Shown: positions 51,884 to 61,661, counted from the first letter of the stretch. The stretch is 64,000 nucleotides of DNA from Microbacterium gorillae (GCF_000826185.2 NZ_LN648875.1:372001-436000); one strand, 5' to 3'. Translations and numbers: made by a program. The notes: a model not told the origin generated them from the letters alone.

Positions 51884-52570
51884 GCGGGCACTCGCGCGGT
51901 GGCGGGCCCAGAGCCCGAGGAGGCGGTCCAGGACGACGTAGACGTAGCCGACCGCGATCAGTGCGACGGCCAGTCCGCCGACCCACAGCGCGACCCCACC
52001 CCAGCCGTAGGTGGCCGGATTCATGAACGGGTACGGGACGGGTTCGCCGTTGCCGAAGTCGCCACCGACCGCACCGTAGAGATAGGAGATCACGAGGTAA
52101 CCGATCGGGATGAGGATCCAGCGCGGCGGGTCGGACCAGCGGAAGAACCCCTTCGGCGTGAACACCAGCCAGTCGGCGATCGCAAGGCTCGGCGCGATGA
52201 TGTGGATGAGGTTGTCCGTCAGCGTGAACGGCACGTAGTCGCTGTTCGGGTTCGACAGGGTGATCGGCAACAGCACGAACAGATAGATCAGCATCGTGAC
52301 GGTGAGCGCCATCATCACCGCTCCCCCGAACCGGGCGGACACCGTGGACGTGCCGCGTGGGCCCTCTCGCCGGAGATCAACGGCGGTCCGCCGGGCCTGC
52401 AGGATGAACCAGACCAGGCCGAGGAGATTGCTCAGCACGGTGAAGAAGAGGAACGTGTAGCCGTCGAATTTCCCCTCGAACACGTCGGCGTTGCGCAGCA
52501 CCCCCCACAGGATCACGAGCGGCGCCAGGACGCGAAACGCCAGCGCGATTCGTCGATCAGATACAACCAT
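51869..52570 (-). CDS. Pr6Pr-family membrane protein
   Basis: 233 residues with six membrane helices, starting MVVSDRRIALAFRVLAPLVI. Features of the Pr6Pr group include YTFLFFTVLSNLLGLVWFIL, the conserved NLIHIIAPSLAIADW with a membrane His, and a WILIPIGYLVISYLYGAVGG C-terminal region. The function is unknown. It lies downstream of a long perfect hairpin, so it has its own promoter or is uncoupled from the DUF4353 operon. It overlaps the SDR gene end. Confidence 0.82.
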   Translation of the reverse strand: MVVSDRRIALAFRVLAPLVILWGVLRNADVFEGKFDGYTFLFFTVLSNLLGLVWFILQARRTAVDLRREGPRGTSTVSARFGGAVMMALTVTMLIYLFVLLPITLSNPNSDYVPFTLTDNLIHIIAPSLAIADWLVFTPKGFFRWSDPPRWILIPIGYLVISYLYGAVGGDFGNGEPVPYPFMNPATYGWGGVALWVGGLAVALIAVGYVYVVLDRLLGLWARHRASARSEAR

Positions 52571-52586
52571 GTGCCGATGAAACCAC

Positions 52587-52653
52587 CGAAACACCCAGGC
52601 ACGTCCGAGACCTCCCGCAGTGCGGGGTGTGTCGGACGTGCCTGGGTGTTTCG
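52587..52653. terminator. Long perfect hairpin (22-bp arms)
   Basis: Arms 52587-52608 and 52632-52653 are exactly complementary over 22 bases (CGAAACACCCAGG through CGTCCGA and its inverse), with a further near-stem in the loop. It follows the DUF4353 stop by 9 bases on the minus strand, so it most likely ends that operon. Its stem reaches to within 17 bases of the Pr6Pr start. Confidence 0.7.
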
Positions 52654-52662
52654 CGGAGGGGA

Positions 52663-54570
52663 TCAGGGACGACCGCCGCCGCCCATACCACCGGCGATCG
52701 CGGTTCCGGCGGTGACCTCGGTGCCGTCGGCACCGTTCACGGAGATCGTGTAGGTGCCCTTTGCGGTGACCGCGTCGGAGGAGTACACGATCGAGGCGAA
52801 GGTCTTCGTCGCGGTGTAGCTCGTCAGCTCGGTGCCGTCGGCGTCCGTGATCGTGATCACATCTCCCGCCTTGCCCGAGGCCAGTCCGGCGACCCACGCC
52901 TGCTTCGAGTCCGTCTCGGGCGCCTCAGCCATGCCGGACGATCCCACCGCAGTGAGCGTGCCACCGCTGATGGTGATCCCGCCGTTGGAGTCCAGCGCAC
53001 CGTTGCCGTTGTCGGTGGGACCCGCGACGGTGATGGTGCCGCCGGTGATCTCCACCGTGCCGTTGGAGTCCAGACCGTCGCCACCGGCGTCGATCGAGAC
53101 CGTGCCGCCGGAGATGATCATCGTCTCGCCGGTGTCGGACATGCCGCCACCGCCCATGCCGCCACCATCGCCGCCGGGCGCTTGTCCACCGCCGCCGGGG
53201 CCACCGGTCGGCATGTCCGTCGGACGCTCACCCTGCGGCATCTGGCCGCCGCCACCGGGACCACCGGTCGGCATGTCGGTCGGCATGTCGCCGCCCTGAG
53301 GCATGTCCGTCGGCATGTCCGTCGGCATGTCGCCGCCCTGAGGCATCTGACCACCACCGGCGTCACCGGAGCTCGACAGCCCCGCGGCGTTGATGCCGTC
53401 GTCGGCGGAGACGAGCTTCGACGTGCCGCCGGAGATGCGGATGTCCACCGCCTCGAGCGCCTCCTCGGACTTGGTGACGTTGACGGTGCCGTCCTTGACC
53501 TGCAGGGCGGAATCGGCATGCACGCCGTCATCGCCGGCCGCGATCGTCAGGTCCGCACCGCCGAGGCCGATGGACCCGTTCGAGTGCACCCCGTCGTCGG
53601 CGGAGTCGATTGAGATCGTGCCGCCGTCCAGGGCGATGATCGCGTCGGAGACGATGCCGCGTGGCGACTCGTCCTCACCCACATCTGCGCCGGCACCGCC
53701 GCCCGCGTTCGCGGTCAGCGTGCCCCCGGTGACGACGACGTCCGTGGTCGCCGAGACGGCGTCATCCCCCGCGGTGATCGTGAGCGACCCACCCGCGATG
53801 TGGACGAAGCCGCGGGTGTCGTCATCGTCCTCGTCGCTCTTCAGGCCGTCGCCGGCCGCGTCGACGGTGATCGTGCCGCCCTCGATCACCAGCGCGTCCT
53901 TGCCGCGCAGACCGTCGTCGACCGAATCGACGGTCAGATTCCCGGCGAGGACGGTGAGGTCGTTCTTCGAGGTGATCGCGTCGTTGCCGTTGCCGTGCAC
54001 GGTGAGGGAACCGGTGCCGTCGATCGTGAGGTCTTCGGCGGAGTAGATGGCGGCGTTCGTCTTCGCATCGTCCGCGTACGTGTCGGTGTCCGACACGGTG
54101 TTCTTCGTCCCGTCGGCGAGCACGAGAGCGACGCCGTCAGCAGAGGTGACCGTGATGGCCGAGCCCGACGTGTTGTCGATGGTCGCACCGTCGAGGAGGA
54201 GGACGACATCCGCGTCCTCCGGTGCCGAGACGTCGACGGAACCGGTGAGGTCGCCGGAGAGCCGGTAGACCCCGGCCGCGGTGATCGTGACGGTCGAGCC
54301 GTCAATGGAGACGCCCTCGCCGGCCGCCGTCGCCGATGACCCGGACAGCGTCACGGCCACGGCGTCGTCCAGAGAATAGTCATCGGACCGGAGCACGGAG
54401 ACATCGTGGTCGGCGGCGAGCACCGTCTGGGCGCTGAGGTCCGCGTCCGCATCCCGTTTCACGTCGGCGGCGGTCTCGGATGAGGCTTCGGATGCCGCCA
54501 CGGCGCAGCCGGCGAGGGTGAAGCCGACGGCCGCGATGGCGAGGGTGGGCAGAATCAGACGGCGACGCAT
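52663..54570 (-). CDS. DUF4353/carbohydrate-binding-domain lipoprotein
   Basis: 635 residues, GAGGAGG 4 bases before the ATG. Lipobox TLAGC with Cys22. The body is a right-handed beta-helix of DUF4353 repeats (GSATIDN, then IDGTGSLTVHGNGNDAITSK, repeated D-D-G-x-x and D-G-L-x-S steps) at about 80-400 and 490-635. Between them, residues ~405-480 are low complexity: PTDMPTGGPGGGGQMPQG repeats rich in Gly, Met and Pro. The function is unknown; beta-helix lipoproteins bind or carry polysaccharides. It is last in the DUF4956-VTC-DUF4353 operon. The same Gly/Met/Pro motif occurs in the CotH lipoprotein at 21 kb. Confidence 0.9.
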   Translation of the reverse strand: MRRRLILPTLAIAAVGFTLAGCAVAASEASSETAADVKRDADADLSAQTVLAADHDVSVLRSDDYSLDDAVAVTLSGSSATAAGEGVSIDGSTVTITAAGVYRLSGDLTGSVDVSAPEDADVVLLLDGATIDNTSGSAITVTSADGVALVLADGTKNTVSDTDTYADDAKTNAAIYSAEDLTIDGTGSLTVHGNGNDAITSKNDLTVLAGNLTVDSVDDGLRGKDALVIEGGTITVDAAGDGLKSDEDDDDTRGFVHIAGGSLTITAGDDAVSATTDVVVTGGTLTANAGGGAGADVGEDESPRGIVSDAIIALDGGTISIDSADDGVHSNGSIGLGGADLTIAAGDDGVHADSALQVKDGTVNVTKSEEALEAVDIRISGGTSKLVSADDGINAAGLSSSGDAGGGQMPQGGDMPTDMPTDMPQGGDMPTDMPTGGPGGGGQMPQGERPTDMPTGGPGGGGQAPGGDGGGMGGGGMSDTGETMIISGGTVSIDAGGDGLDSNGTVEITGGTITVAGPTDNGNGALDSNGGITISGGTLTAVGSSGMAEAPETDSKQAWVAGLASGKAGDVITITDADGTELTSYTATKTFASIVYSSDAVTAKGTYTISVNGADGTEVTAGTAIAGGMGGGGRP

Positions 54571-54608
54571 ATTTCCTCCTCGTTGGTGTCGCGTACTGGT
54601 GGGGAAGG

Positions 54609-55397
54609 TCAGGCGGCGCACGACGCCACCTCCGCCGGAGCAGAACTCCGGGGTGAGCAGAAGGGACCGGAGAGCAGTCGCGCCCACCGGTTGCGGGGCA
54701 GCTCCGGACGCAGCGCGGCCAGGCCCGTGGCGTACTTGCTGACCGAGACCGGTCGGACGCCGAAGCTCCACAGCAGCCGGTCGACGACCCCGGCGCGGGC
54801 ACCGGACTTCGTCTCGATGATGGCCATGTCCGGCAGCGCGAGCGTCGTCCCGGTGGCGTCGTCCCAGTGCAGGTCGACGTCGATGGTGGCGCGCGCGCCG
54901 TCCGTGCTCAGCAGGGTCGCGCGGCGATAGCGGGAGGCCAGCGTGGCGTCCAGGTCGTGTGCCACCAGCGGCTCGACACCGACGCCGGCCAGGGCATCGG
55001 CGATGTCGACCAAGGCGTCCCTGGTGAGCGTGGACGGGTCACCGTCGTACTCGCCGCGGTCCTTCTGCGTCGTACCGCGGGCGCCCTTGGTCTTGATCTC
55101 CAGGAAGTTCCCGCCGGTGTCGAGGTAGCTCCGGGTGCGCACCTTGAACCGCCGGCGGCGACCCAGCGCCGCCATCCGGAAGCTCAGCAGGTCCGGGGTG
55201 TCGAAGTACATCGACGCGTATCCGAAGGCCCGGGAACCGTCGATCTCCAGCACCCGCGTGTCCTCCGGCACCGCGGCCAGCAGCGTGGGCAGGGCCGAGC
55301 GCGGCACGACGTACTTGCGGTCGACGCGGGTGAGCAGGGCGGCCTCGAGGATCAGCTCGTCCAGGGTGATCGGCTCCAGGTGAGCGAGGCTGTTCAT
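54609..55397 (-). CDS. VTC-domain polyphosphate-polymerase-like protein
   Basis: 262 residues. VTC/triphosphate-tunnel fold: LTRVDRKYVVPRSALPTLLA near the N-terminus, the basic strand RRRRFKVRTRSYLD, FLEIKTKGARGTTQKDRGEY, and a late AIIETKSGARAGVVDRLLW with the conserved E-x-K. VTC domains in yeast polymerise phosphate from ATP; bacterial versions are largely uncharacterised. It starts 3 bases after the DUF4956 gene and is followed by the DUF4353 gene after 38 bases, so the three are one operon. Confidence 0.9.
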   Translation of the reverse strand: MNSLAHLEPITLDELILEAALLTRVDRKYVVPRSALPTLLAAVPEDTRVLEIDGSRAFGYASMYFDTPDLLSFRMAALGRRRRFKVRTRSYLDTGGNFLEIKTKGARGTTQKDRGEYDGDPSTLTRDALVDIADALAGVGVEPLVAHDLDATLASRYRRATLLSTDGARATIDVDLHWDDATGTTLALPDMAIIETKSGARAGVVDRLLWSFGVRPVSVSKYATGLAALRPELPRNRWARLLSGPFCSPRSSAPAEVASCAA

Positions 55398-55400
55398 TCG

Positions 55401-55982
55401 TCACGCCTCCTGCAGGGACCGCGACTTCACGGCGTCATCGGTGCGGTAGCGCACGTCCACGAGGGTGGTGTCGTTGACGAGGTCGAGGCGCTGGACCGTG
55501 TAGGACTGCACGCGCCCACCGAGTCGCTCGCCGAGTTCGGCGACGAGCTCGGCCTCGTCGACGATGGCGCGGTCGAGGTGGACCAGCTGCTGCCGAGCAC
55601 GCGCGAACAGCCCCGGGTGGTCCGCGATGGCGATCACCAGCAGGATGAGCACGTTCAGCGCGAGCGGGACCCAGAGGTCGCTCTGCGGCAGACCGTTGAT
55701 GAGGCCGATCGCGAGGGCGGCGAAGTAGTAGGCGACCTCGCGCTGGCTGATCTCGCTGGAGCGCAGGCGGATGATCGACAGCACGCCGAACAGTCCGAGT
55801 CCGAGTCCCATCGCGACCTCCGCGTTCGCGAGGACCGAGGTGACCGCGAGCACGCCGACGTTGACCACCAGGAACGCGACCACGAGGTCGCGCCGGTGGT
55901 GCCGTCGGTAGTACAGCCCGAGACTGAGAATGAGGGCGGCGGCGATGTCCGTTCCGATGAGGAGCAGGGCTGTGCCGGTCAT
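55401..55982 (-). CDS. DUF4956 membrane protein
   Basis: 193 residues with four membrane helices. The central GLGLGLFGVLSIIRLRSSEIS is the family hallmark (glycine-rich helix, then R-x-R), followed by QREVAYYFAALAIGLINGL. The C-terminal 60 residues are a small cytoplasmic domain (TVQRLDLVNDTTLVDVRYRT). The family is usually encoded next to VTC-domain genes and CotH; the function is unknown. GGAG lies before the ATG. It is first in the operon. Confidence 0.88.
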   Translation of the reverse strand: MTGTALLLIGTDIAAALILSLGLYYRRHHRRDLVVAFLVVNVGVLAVTSVLANAEVAMGLGLGLFGVLSIIRLRSSEISQREVAYYFAALAIGLINGLPQSDLWVPLALNVLILLVIAIADHPGLFARARQQLVHLDRAIVDEAELVAELGERLGGRVQSYTVQRLDLVNDTTLVDVRYRTDDAVKSRSLQEA

Positions 55983-56159
55983 GGAGGAACTCCTGTCTGT
56001 GGGGGTGGGGAGTTCCATCTGACCGCGGCGGTCTATGCGGACCCTATGGAATGCGTCAGGCGCGCCGACGAATACAGGACCCTGCGTCTCGTATTGCTCC
56101 CACGGCTGACGCCAGGATTCATCGCTCGGATCGGCCTCCGGCCGTGTCAGAATCTCGGC

Positions 56160-56564
56160 ATGATCGTGGTGACGACGAATGACATCCCGGGGTATCGGAT
56201 CGACGCGGTGTTCGGCGAGGTGATGGGACTCACCGTGCGCTCGGCCAACATGGGCCAGAACTTCGTGGCGAGCTTCCGCTCCATCGGCGGCGGCGAGATG
56301 ACCGAGTACACGAACCTCATGTACGAGTCGCGTCAGGAGGTCATGGCGCGGATGGTGGCCGAGGCTCAGAAACGCGGAGGGAACGCCATCGTGGCCATGC
56401 GCTTCGACACCGGGGAGATCGCGCAGAACTTCTCCGAGGTGTGCGCCTACGGCACCGCCGTGTTCGCCATTCCGCTCGCCGCCGGCGACGCGGGCGCCAC
56501 CGGCCAGTCCGCACAGGTCGCCGGGAGCGGAGTGCCATCGCAGCAGTTCCCCACGGCCCCCTGA
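56160..56564 (+). CDS. YbjQ/UPF0145-family protein
   Basis: 134 residues. The opening VVTTNDIPGYRIDAVFGEVM and GGNAIVAMRFDT are classic YbjQ (heavy-metal-binding-like fold, pentamer). The 35-residue C-terminal Ala/Gly tail is less conserved. It is cytoplasmic with unknown function. No operon partner. Confidence 0.9.
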   Translation: MIVVTTNDIPGYRIDAVFGEVMGLTVRSANMGQNFVASFRSIGGGEMTEYTNLMYESRQEVMARMVAEAQKRGGNAIVAMRFDTGEIAQNFSEVCAYGTAVFAIPLAAGDAGATGQSAQVAGSGVPSQQFPTAP

Positions 56565-56607
56565 TCGGCGACCCGACGCTCACGCGGTACCGCTACGGCG
56601 GCTGACC

Positions 56608-56919
56608 TCAGTCGCCGCCGCCCATGGTGGACGCATCTCCGGAATCCGCGGGACCGTCGTGGTCGTCCGGCCCGGACGCCGTCCCGTCCCCGGACCCGTT
56701 ACCCGAGCCGCGTTCCTTGCCGCGGGCCACCCCCCAGGACACGCCGATGGCGACCCCGAGCGCCAGTCCGATTCCCAACCACATCCCCAGGTTGTGCTGC
56801 GCGACCCCCAAGGCTGTGCCGAGCCCGACGCCGAGAGCGATCCCGACCCCCAGTCCCGTCCCGATCGACCGCTGCTTCCCACCGTCGTGGTGTCCCTCGT
56901 CCGTGGCCATCGTGCTCAC
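56608..56919 (-). CDS. Glycine-zipper membrane protein
   Basis: 103 residues with two glycine-zipper helices (GTGLGVGIALGVGLGTALGV and LGIGLALGVAIGVSWGVARG) and an acidic, Gly/Asp-rich tail. It is likely a small inner-membrane protein. I do not recognise a named family. Two in-frame ATGs (codons 1 and 4) are possible starts. Confidence 0.7.
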   Translation of the reverse strand: MSTMATDEGHHDGGKQRSIGTGLGVGIALGVGLGTALGVAQHNLGMWLGIGLALGVAIGVSWGVARGKERGSGNGSGDGTASGPDDHDGPADSGDASTMGGGD

Positions 56920-57002
56920 CGTCCCCCTGCGTCCGAGTTCTTCACGCTACCGAAGCGCTCCGCCGCCGGCCTCCCCCGCACGACGGAGATCGTGCACATG
57001 GA

Positions 57003-57139
57003 GAACCGGGCCCGGATGACTCAAGACTCACAACACCGATGCGCCCACGGCGAACCCGGCCCGAATGACTCAGCCAGCCCCAACACCGATGCGCCCACGG
57101 CGAACCCGGCCCGAATGTCCGTACGACCCGGCAGAATGA
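57003..57139. repeat. 50-bp tandem repeat, 2.4 copies, upstream of lhr
   Basis: CGAACCCGGC at 57051 and 57101 starts near-identical 50-base units. A variant unit begins near 57003. The last copy runs into the sequence just before the lhr GTG. Confidence 0.88.
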
Positions 57140-57143
57140 GCGC

Positions 57144-60100
57144 GTGGATGTGCTCGACCAGTTCGGTCCCGCGACCAGCGACTGGTTCCGGGGCGCGTTC
57201 GCGAACCCCACACCGGCCCAGCAGGGTGCCTGGACGGCGATCTCCGGCGGACGCCACGCCCTCGTCGTCGCGCCGACCGGTTCGGGCAAGACGCTCTCCG
57301 CATTCCTGTGGTCCATCGACCGCCTCTTCCACGACGGCACCGGCGGCAACGAGCGCACCAAGATCCTCTACATCTCGCCGCTGAAGGCCCTCGGCGTCGA
57401 CGTGGAACGCAACCTCCGCTCCCCCCTCGTCGGCATCACGCAGGCCGCCCGCCGGCTCGGGATCACCCCGCCGGACGTCTCCGTCGGCGTCCGCTCCGGC
57501 GACACCCCACCGAAGGATCGCCGCACCCTCATCGCGCACCCGCCGGACATTCTCATCACCACGCCCGAGTCGCTGTACCTGATGCTCACCTCGCGGGCCC
57601 GGGAGACGCTCACGGACGTCCACACCGTCATCATCGACGAGGTCCACGCCGTCGCCGCGACCAAGCGCGGCGCGCACCTGGCGGTGAGTCTGGAGCGTCT
57701 GGACGCCCTGCTGGACAAGCCCGCCCAGCGCATCGGACTGTCCGCCACCGTCCGCCCGATCGATGAGGTGGCACGCTTCCTCGGCGGCGCTGCACCGGTC
57801 GAGATCGTGGCTCCGCCGGCGACCAAGACGTTCGATCTGCAGGTCGAAGTCCCCCTCGATGACATGTCGCACCCGCCGATTCCGGAGGCCGAGGCCGCCG
57901 ACTGGTTCGACGCGGACGCGGGGCCGCAGCAGACCGAGATCACCGGCTCGGTCTGGCCGTTCGTCGAGGAGGCGATCGTCGATCGCGTGCTCGAAGCACG
58001 GTCCACGATCGTGTTCGCCAATTCGCGCCGACTCGCCGAGCGCCTCACGGAGCGTCTGAACGAGATCTATGCCGAGCGGTTGGGCGTGGCGGAGCCGGCC
58101 GCGGACGGGGACACCGCCCCCCTCCTCGCGAAAGCGCACCACGGCTCGGTGTCCAAGGAACAGCGCGCGATCGTCGAGGAGGAGCTCAAATCCGGCCTGC
58201 TGCGGTGCGTGGTCGCGACGAGCTCCCTCGAACTCGGCATCGACATGGGCGCCGTGGACCTCGTCATCCAGGTGGAGGCACCGCCGTCCGCCGCCAGCGG
58301 CCTCCAGCGCGTCGGGCGCGCCGGGCACCAGGTGGGCGAGATCTCGGTCGCGAAGATGTTCCCGAAGCATCGGGCGGACGTGCTGCACACCGCGATCGTC
58401 ACGGAGCGGATGCTGTCCGGCCAGATCGAGGCGATCGCGATCCCGCAGAACCCCCTGGACATCCTCGCCCAGCAGACCGTCGCGGCGACCGCGCTGGAAC
58501 CGCTGAACGTCGAGGAGTGGTACGACCAGGTCCGCCGGTCAGCCCCGTTCCGGTCCCTGCCCCGCTCGGCGTACGAGGCGACCCTGGACCTCCTCGCCGG
58601 ACGGTACCCGTCGGACGAGTTCGCCGAGCTCCGTCCCCGGGTGATCTGGGACCGCGACGCCGGGACGATCACCGGACGTCCGGGCGCGCAGCGCCTCGCC
58701 GTCATCAGCGGCGGCACGATCCCCGACCGTGGCCTGTTCGGAGTCTTCGTCGCCGGTGAGAGTCGGGGCGCCCGCGTCGGCGAGCTCGATGAGGAGATGG
58801 TCTACGAGTCGCGCGTCAACGACGTCTTCACGCTCGGCACCACGAGCTGGAAGATCGTGGAGATCACCCACGACCGCGTCAACGTCGTTCCCGCGTTCGG
58901 CCAGCCCGGCAAGCTCCCGTTCTGGCACGGCGACGGCCTCGGCCGCCCCGCCGAACTCGGCGAGGCGCTCGGCCGGATGACGCGCGAGATCGCGTCGGCG
59001 GCCCCGGAGAAGACCGCCGCGCGCCTGACCGAGGCGGGGTTGGACGAGAAGGCGCAGGACAACCTCCTGGCCTACCTGCGCGAGCAGAAGGCCGCCACCG
59101 GCACCCTGCCGACCGATCGCACCCTCACCGTCGAACGCGGCAAGGATGAGGTCGGCGATTGGCGGATCATCCTGCATTCCCCCTACGGCATGTCCGTCCA
59201 TTCGCCGTGGGCGCTGGCCGTGAACGCCCGCATCCGCGAGCGCCTGGGAGTGGAGGGCTCGGCGGTGGCCAGCGATGACGGCATCATCGCGCGCGTTCCG
59301 GACGCCACCAGCGAGACGCCCGGAGCCGAGCTGTTCGTGTTCGACCCGGACGAGATCGAAGCGCTCGTGACCGCCGAGGTGGGCGGCTCCGCGCTGTTCG
59401 CCTCCCGCTTCCGCGAGTGCGCCGCCCGCGCCCTGCTGCTGCCCCGGCAGAATCCGAACAAGCGGTCCCCGCTGTGGCAGCAGCGCCAGCGCTCGGCGCA
59501 GTTGCTGGAAGTGGCCAAGCGCCACCCCACGTTCCCGATCATCCTGGAGACCCTGCGCGAGGTGCTGCAGGACGTCTATGACCTCCCGGCCCTGCTCGGC
59601 ATCGCACGCCAGATCGAGCAGCGCAAGATCCGCCTGGTCGAGACGGATCCCTCGGTGCCCTCGCCGTTCGCCCGCGACCTGCTGTTCGGCTACGTCGGGG
59701 AGTTCATGTACGAGGGCGACTCGCCTCTCGCCGAGCGCCGTGCCGCGGCGCTGTCGGTCGATCCCGCGCTGCTGGGCGAACTGCTCGGCAAGGTCGAGAT
59801 GCGTCAGCTGCTGGACCCGGAGGTCATCGCGCAGTTCGAGGCGGAGGCGCAGCGGCTCGCTCCGGACCGCCGCGTCCGCGACGTCGAGGGCGTCGCCGAC
59901 CTGCTGCGCGTGCTCGGCCCGCTGACGCCGACCGAGGTCGCCGCTCGGCTGGAGTCCCAGGACCGAGGCGAGGCGACGGCCGCTCTCGCCCGCCTTGTGG
60001 ACGCCCGCCGCGCCATCGAGGTCGTGATCGCCGGAGACACCCGGACCGCCGCGATCGAGGATGCCGGACGTCTGCGCGACGCGCTCGGGGTCGCCCTGCC

Positions 60101-61661
60101 GGTCGGTGTGCCGTTGGCCTTCCTGGAACCGCTGCCGGACCCGCTCGGTGACCTCGTCGCCCGCCACGCCCGCACGCACGGTCCGTTCACCACCGACGCG
60201 GTCGCAACCCGCCTCGGCATCGGCGCGGCCGTCGCTCGGCACACGCTGCAGCGGCTGGAGCAGTCGGGCCGATTGTCGTCCGGGTTCTTCCTCCCCGACG
60301 GCACCGGAGACGAGCCGGAGTGGTGCGACGCGGAGGTGCTCCGACGCCTGCGGATGCGCTCCCTGGCCGCCCTGCGCGGCAGTGTCGAGCCGGTCTCCGG
60401 CACCGCCTACGCCCGCTTCCTGCCGGACTGGCAGCACCTGGAACGTCCGCTGGACGGCATCGATGGGGTCGTCGCCGTGATCGAACAGCTCGCCGGAGTG
60501 CCGATTCCGGCGAGCGCCTGGGAGTCCCTGATCCTCCCGGGCCGCGTGCGCGATTACGCCCCGGCGATGCTCGATGAGCTGACCAGCACCGGTGAGGTGC
60601 TCTGGTCCGGCCACGGTGCGCTCCCCGGGCGCGACGGGTGGATCGCGCTGCACACGGCGGACGCCGCCGCGGTCACTCTCCCGGAACCGGACGGCGAGAT
60701 CGCCCCGGGTTCGCTGTCCGATCAGCTGCTGAGCGTGCTCGCCGGCGGGGGCGCCTACTTCGCCGGCCAGCTGCAGCAGCTCACCGGGGCCCTGAACGAG
60801 CAGTCCGTGATCGAGGCGCTGTGGGAGCTGGCGTGGTCCGGACGCGTCAGCAACGACACCTTCGCCCCGATCCGTTCTCTCCTACGTGGCGGGAGCCAGG
60901 CGCACCGCGTCGCGCGATCCGCACCCCGCACCCGGATGTACCGCGGCACCAAACTGCCGCGCGTGGCGACGCCCCCGCCCCGGCCGACCGCGGTCGGCGG
61001 GCGCTGGTCGCTGCTACCCGCGGCCGAGGTCGACCCGTCCCTGCGGGCGGCCGCGAGCGCCTCGATCCTGCTGGACCGATACGGGGTGGTCACCCGTGGT
61101 CCCGTGCAGACCGAGGAGGTCCCCGGCGGCTTCGCGCAGGTGTACCGGACCCTCGCCGGCTTCGAGAACGCCGGACACTGCCGTCGCGGGTACTTCATCG
61201 AGAAGCTCGGTGCGGCCCAGTTCGCCACGTCCGCCACCGTGGACCGGCTCCGGCAGTTCGCCGCGACCGACGATCCGCCGCCGCTGCGGTCGCGGACGCT
61301 GGCGGCCACCGATCCGGCGAACCCGTACGGTGCCGCACTCCCCTGGCCTGCCCTGGACGCGGTCAAGCACCGGCCGGGACGCAAGGCCGGCGGGCTTGTG
61401 GTGCTCGTGGACGGAGAGCTGGTCCTCTACCTCGAGCGCGGCGGGCGGACGGTGCTGAGCTTCACGGCCGACGAGGACGTGAACCGGGCCGCGGCCCGGA
61501 GCCTCGTGCAGACCGCTCGCGAGCGGCGCCTGGAAACGCTCACGATCGAGCAGGTCAACGGGGAATTCGTCTACACCACCGAGCTCGGTCGTGCGTTGCG
61601 GGACGCCGGCTTCGTGGAGTCCACGAAGGGTCTGACGTTCCGGAAGAATCCGCGTGCCTGA
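57144..61661 (+). CDS. lhr: Lhr-type ATP-dependent DNA helicase
   Basis: 1505 residues. Walker A APTGSGKT (about 43-50), motif II DEVH in IIDEVHAVAATKRGAHL, motif III LSATVRP, and the C-terminal helicase motif VGRAGHQVG. The winged-helix and large Lhr-specific beta domains continue to ERRLETLTIEQVNGEFVYTT. Superfamily 2 helicase, DNA repair; actinobacterial Lhr translocates 3'-5'. The GTG start follows a 50-bp repeat array. Its stop overlaps a GTG-started copy of the nei 5' end, which carries the 18-bp array. Confidence 0.94.
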   Translation: MDVLDQFGPATSDWFRGAFANPTPAQQGAWTAISGGRHALVVAPTGSGKTLSAFLWSIDRLFHDGTGGNERTKILYISPLKALGVDVERNLRSPLVGITQAARRLGITPPDVSVGVRSGDTPPKDRRTLIAHPPDILITTPESLYLMLTSRARETLTDVHTVIIDEVHAVAATKRGAHLAVSLERLDALLDKPAQRIGLSATVRPIDEVARFLGGAAPVEIVAPPATKTFDLQVEVPLDDMSHPPIPEAEAADWFDADAGPQQTEITGSVWPFVEEAIVDRVLEARSTIVFANSRRLAERLTERLNEIYAERLGVAEPAADGDTAPLLAKAHHGSVSKEQRAIVEEELKSGLLRCVVATSSLELGIDMGAVDLVIQVEAPPSAASGLQRVGRAGHQVGEISVAKMFPKHRADVLHTAIVTERMLSGQIEAIAIPQNPLDILAQQTVAATALEPLNVEEWYDQVRRSAPFRSLPRSAYEATLDLLAGRYPSDEFAELRPRVIWDRDAGTITGRPGAQRLAVISGGTIPDRGLFGVFVAGESRGARVGELDEEMVYESRVNDVFTLGTTSWKIVEITHDRVNVVPAFGQPGKLPFWHGDGLGRPAELGEALGRMTREIASAAPEKTAARLTEAGLDEKAQDNLLAYLREQKAATGTLPTDRTLTVERGKDEVGDWRIILHSPYGMSVHSPWALAVNARIRERLGVEGSAVASDDGIIARVPDATSETPGAELFVFDPDEIEALVTAEVGGSALFASRFRECAARALLLPRQNPNKRSPLWQQRQRSAQLLEVAKRHPTFPIILETLREVLQDVYDLPALLGIARQIEQRKIRLVETDPSVPSPFARDLLFGYVGEFMYEGDSPLAERRAAALSVDPALLGELLGKVEMRQLLDPEVIAQFEAEAQRLAPDRRVRDVEGVADLLRVLGPLTPTEVAARLESQDRGEATAALARLVDARRAIEVVIAGDTRTAAIEDAGRLRDALGVALPVGVPLAFLEPLPDPLGDLVARHARTHGPFTTDAVATRLGIGAAVARHTLQRLEQSGRLSSGFFLPDGTGDEPEWCDAEVLRRLRMRSLAALRGSVEPVSGTAYARFLPDWQHLERPLDGIDGVVAVIEQLAGVPIPASAWESLILPGRVRDYAPAMLDELTSTGEVLWSGHGALPGRDGWIALHTADAAAVTLPEPDGEIAPGSLSDQLLSVLAGGGAYFAGQLQQLTGALNEQSVIEALWELAWSGRVSNDTFAPIRSLLRGGSQAHRVARSAPRTRMYRGTKLPRVATPPPRPTAVGGRWSLLPAAEVDPSLRAAASASILLDRYGVVTRGPVQTEEVPGGFAQVYRTLAGFENAGHCRRGYFIEKLGAAQFATSATVDRLRQFAATDDPPPLRSRTLAATDPANPYGAALPWPALDAVKHRPGRKAGGLVVLVDGELVLYLERGGRTVLSFTADEDVNRAAARSLVQTARERRLETLTIEQVNGEFVYTTELGRALRDAGFVESTKGLTFRKNPRA

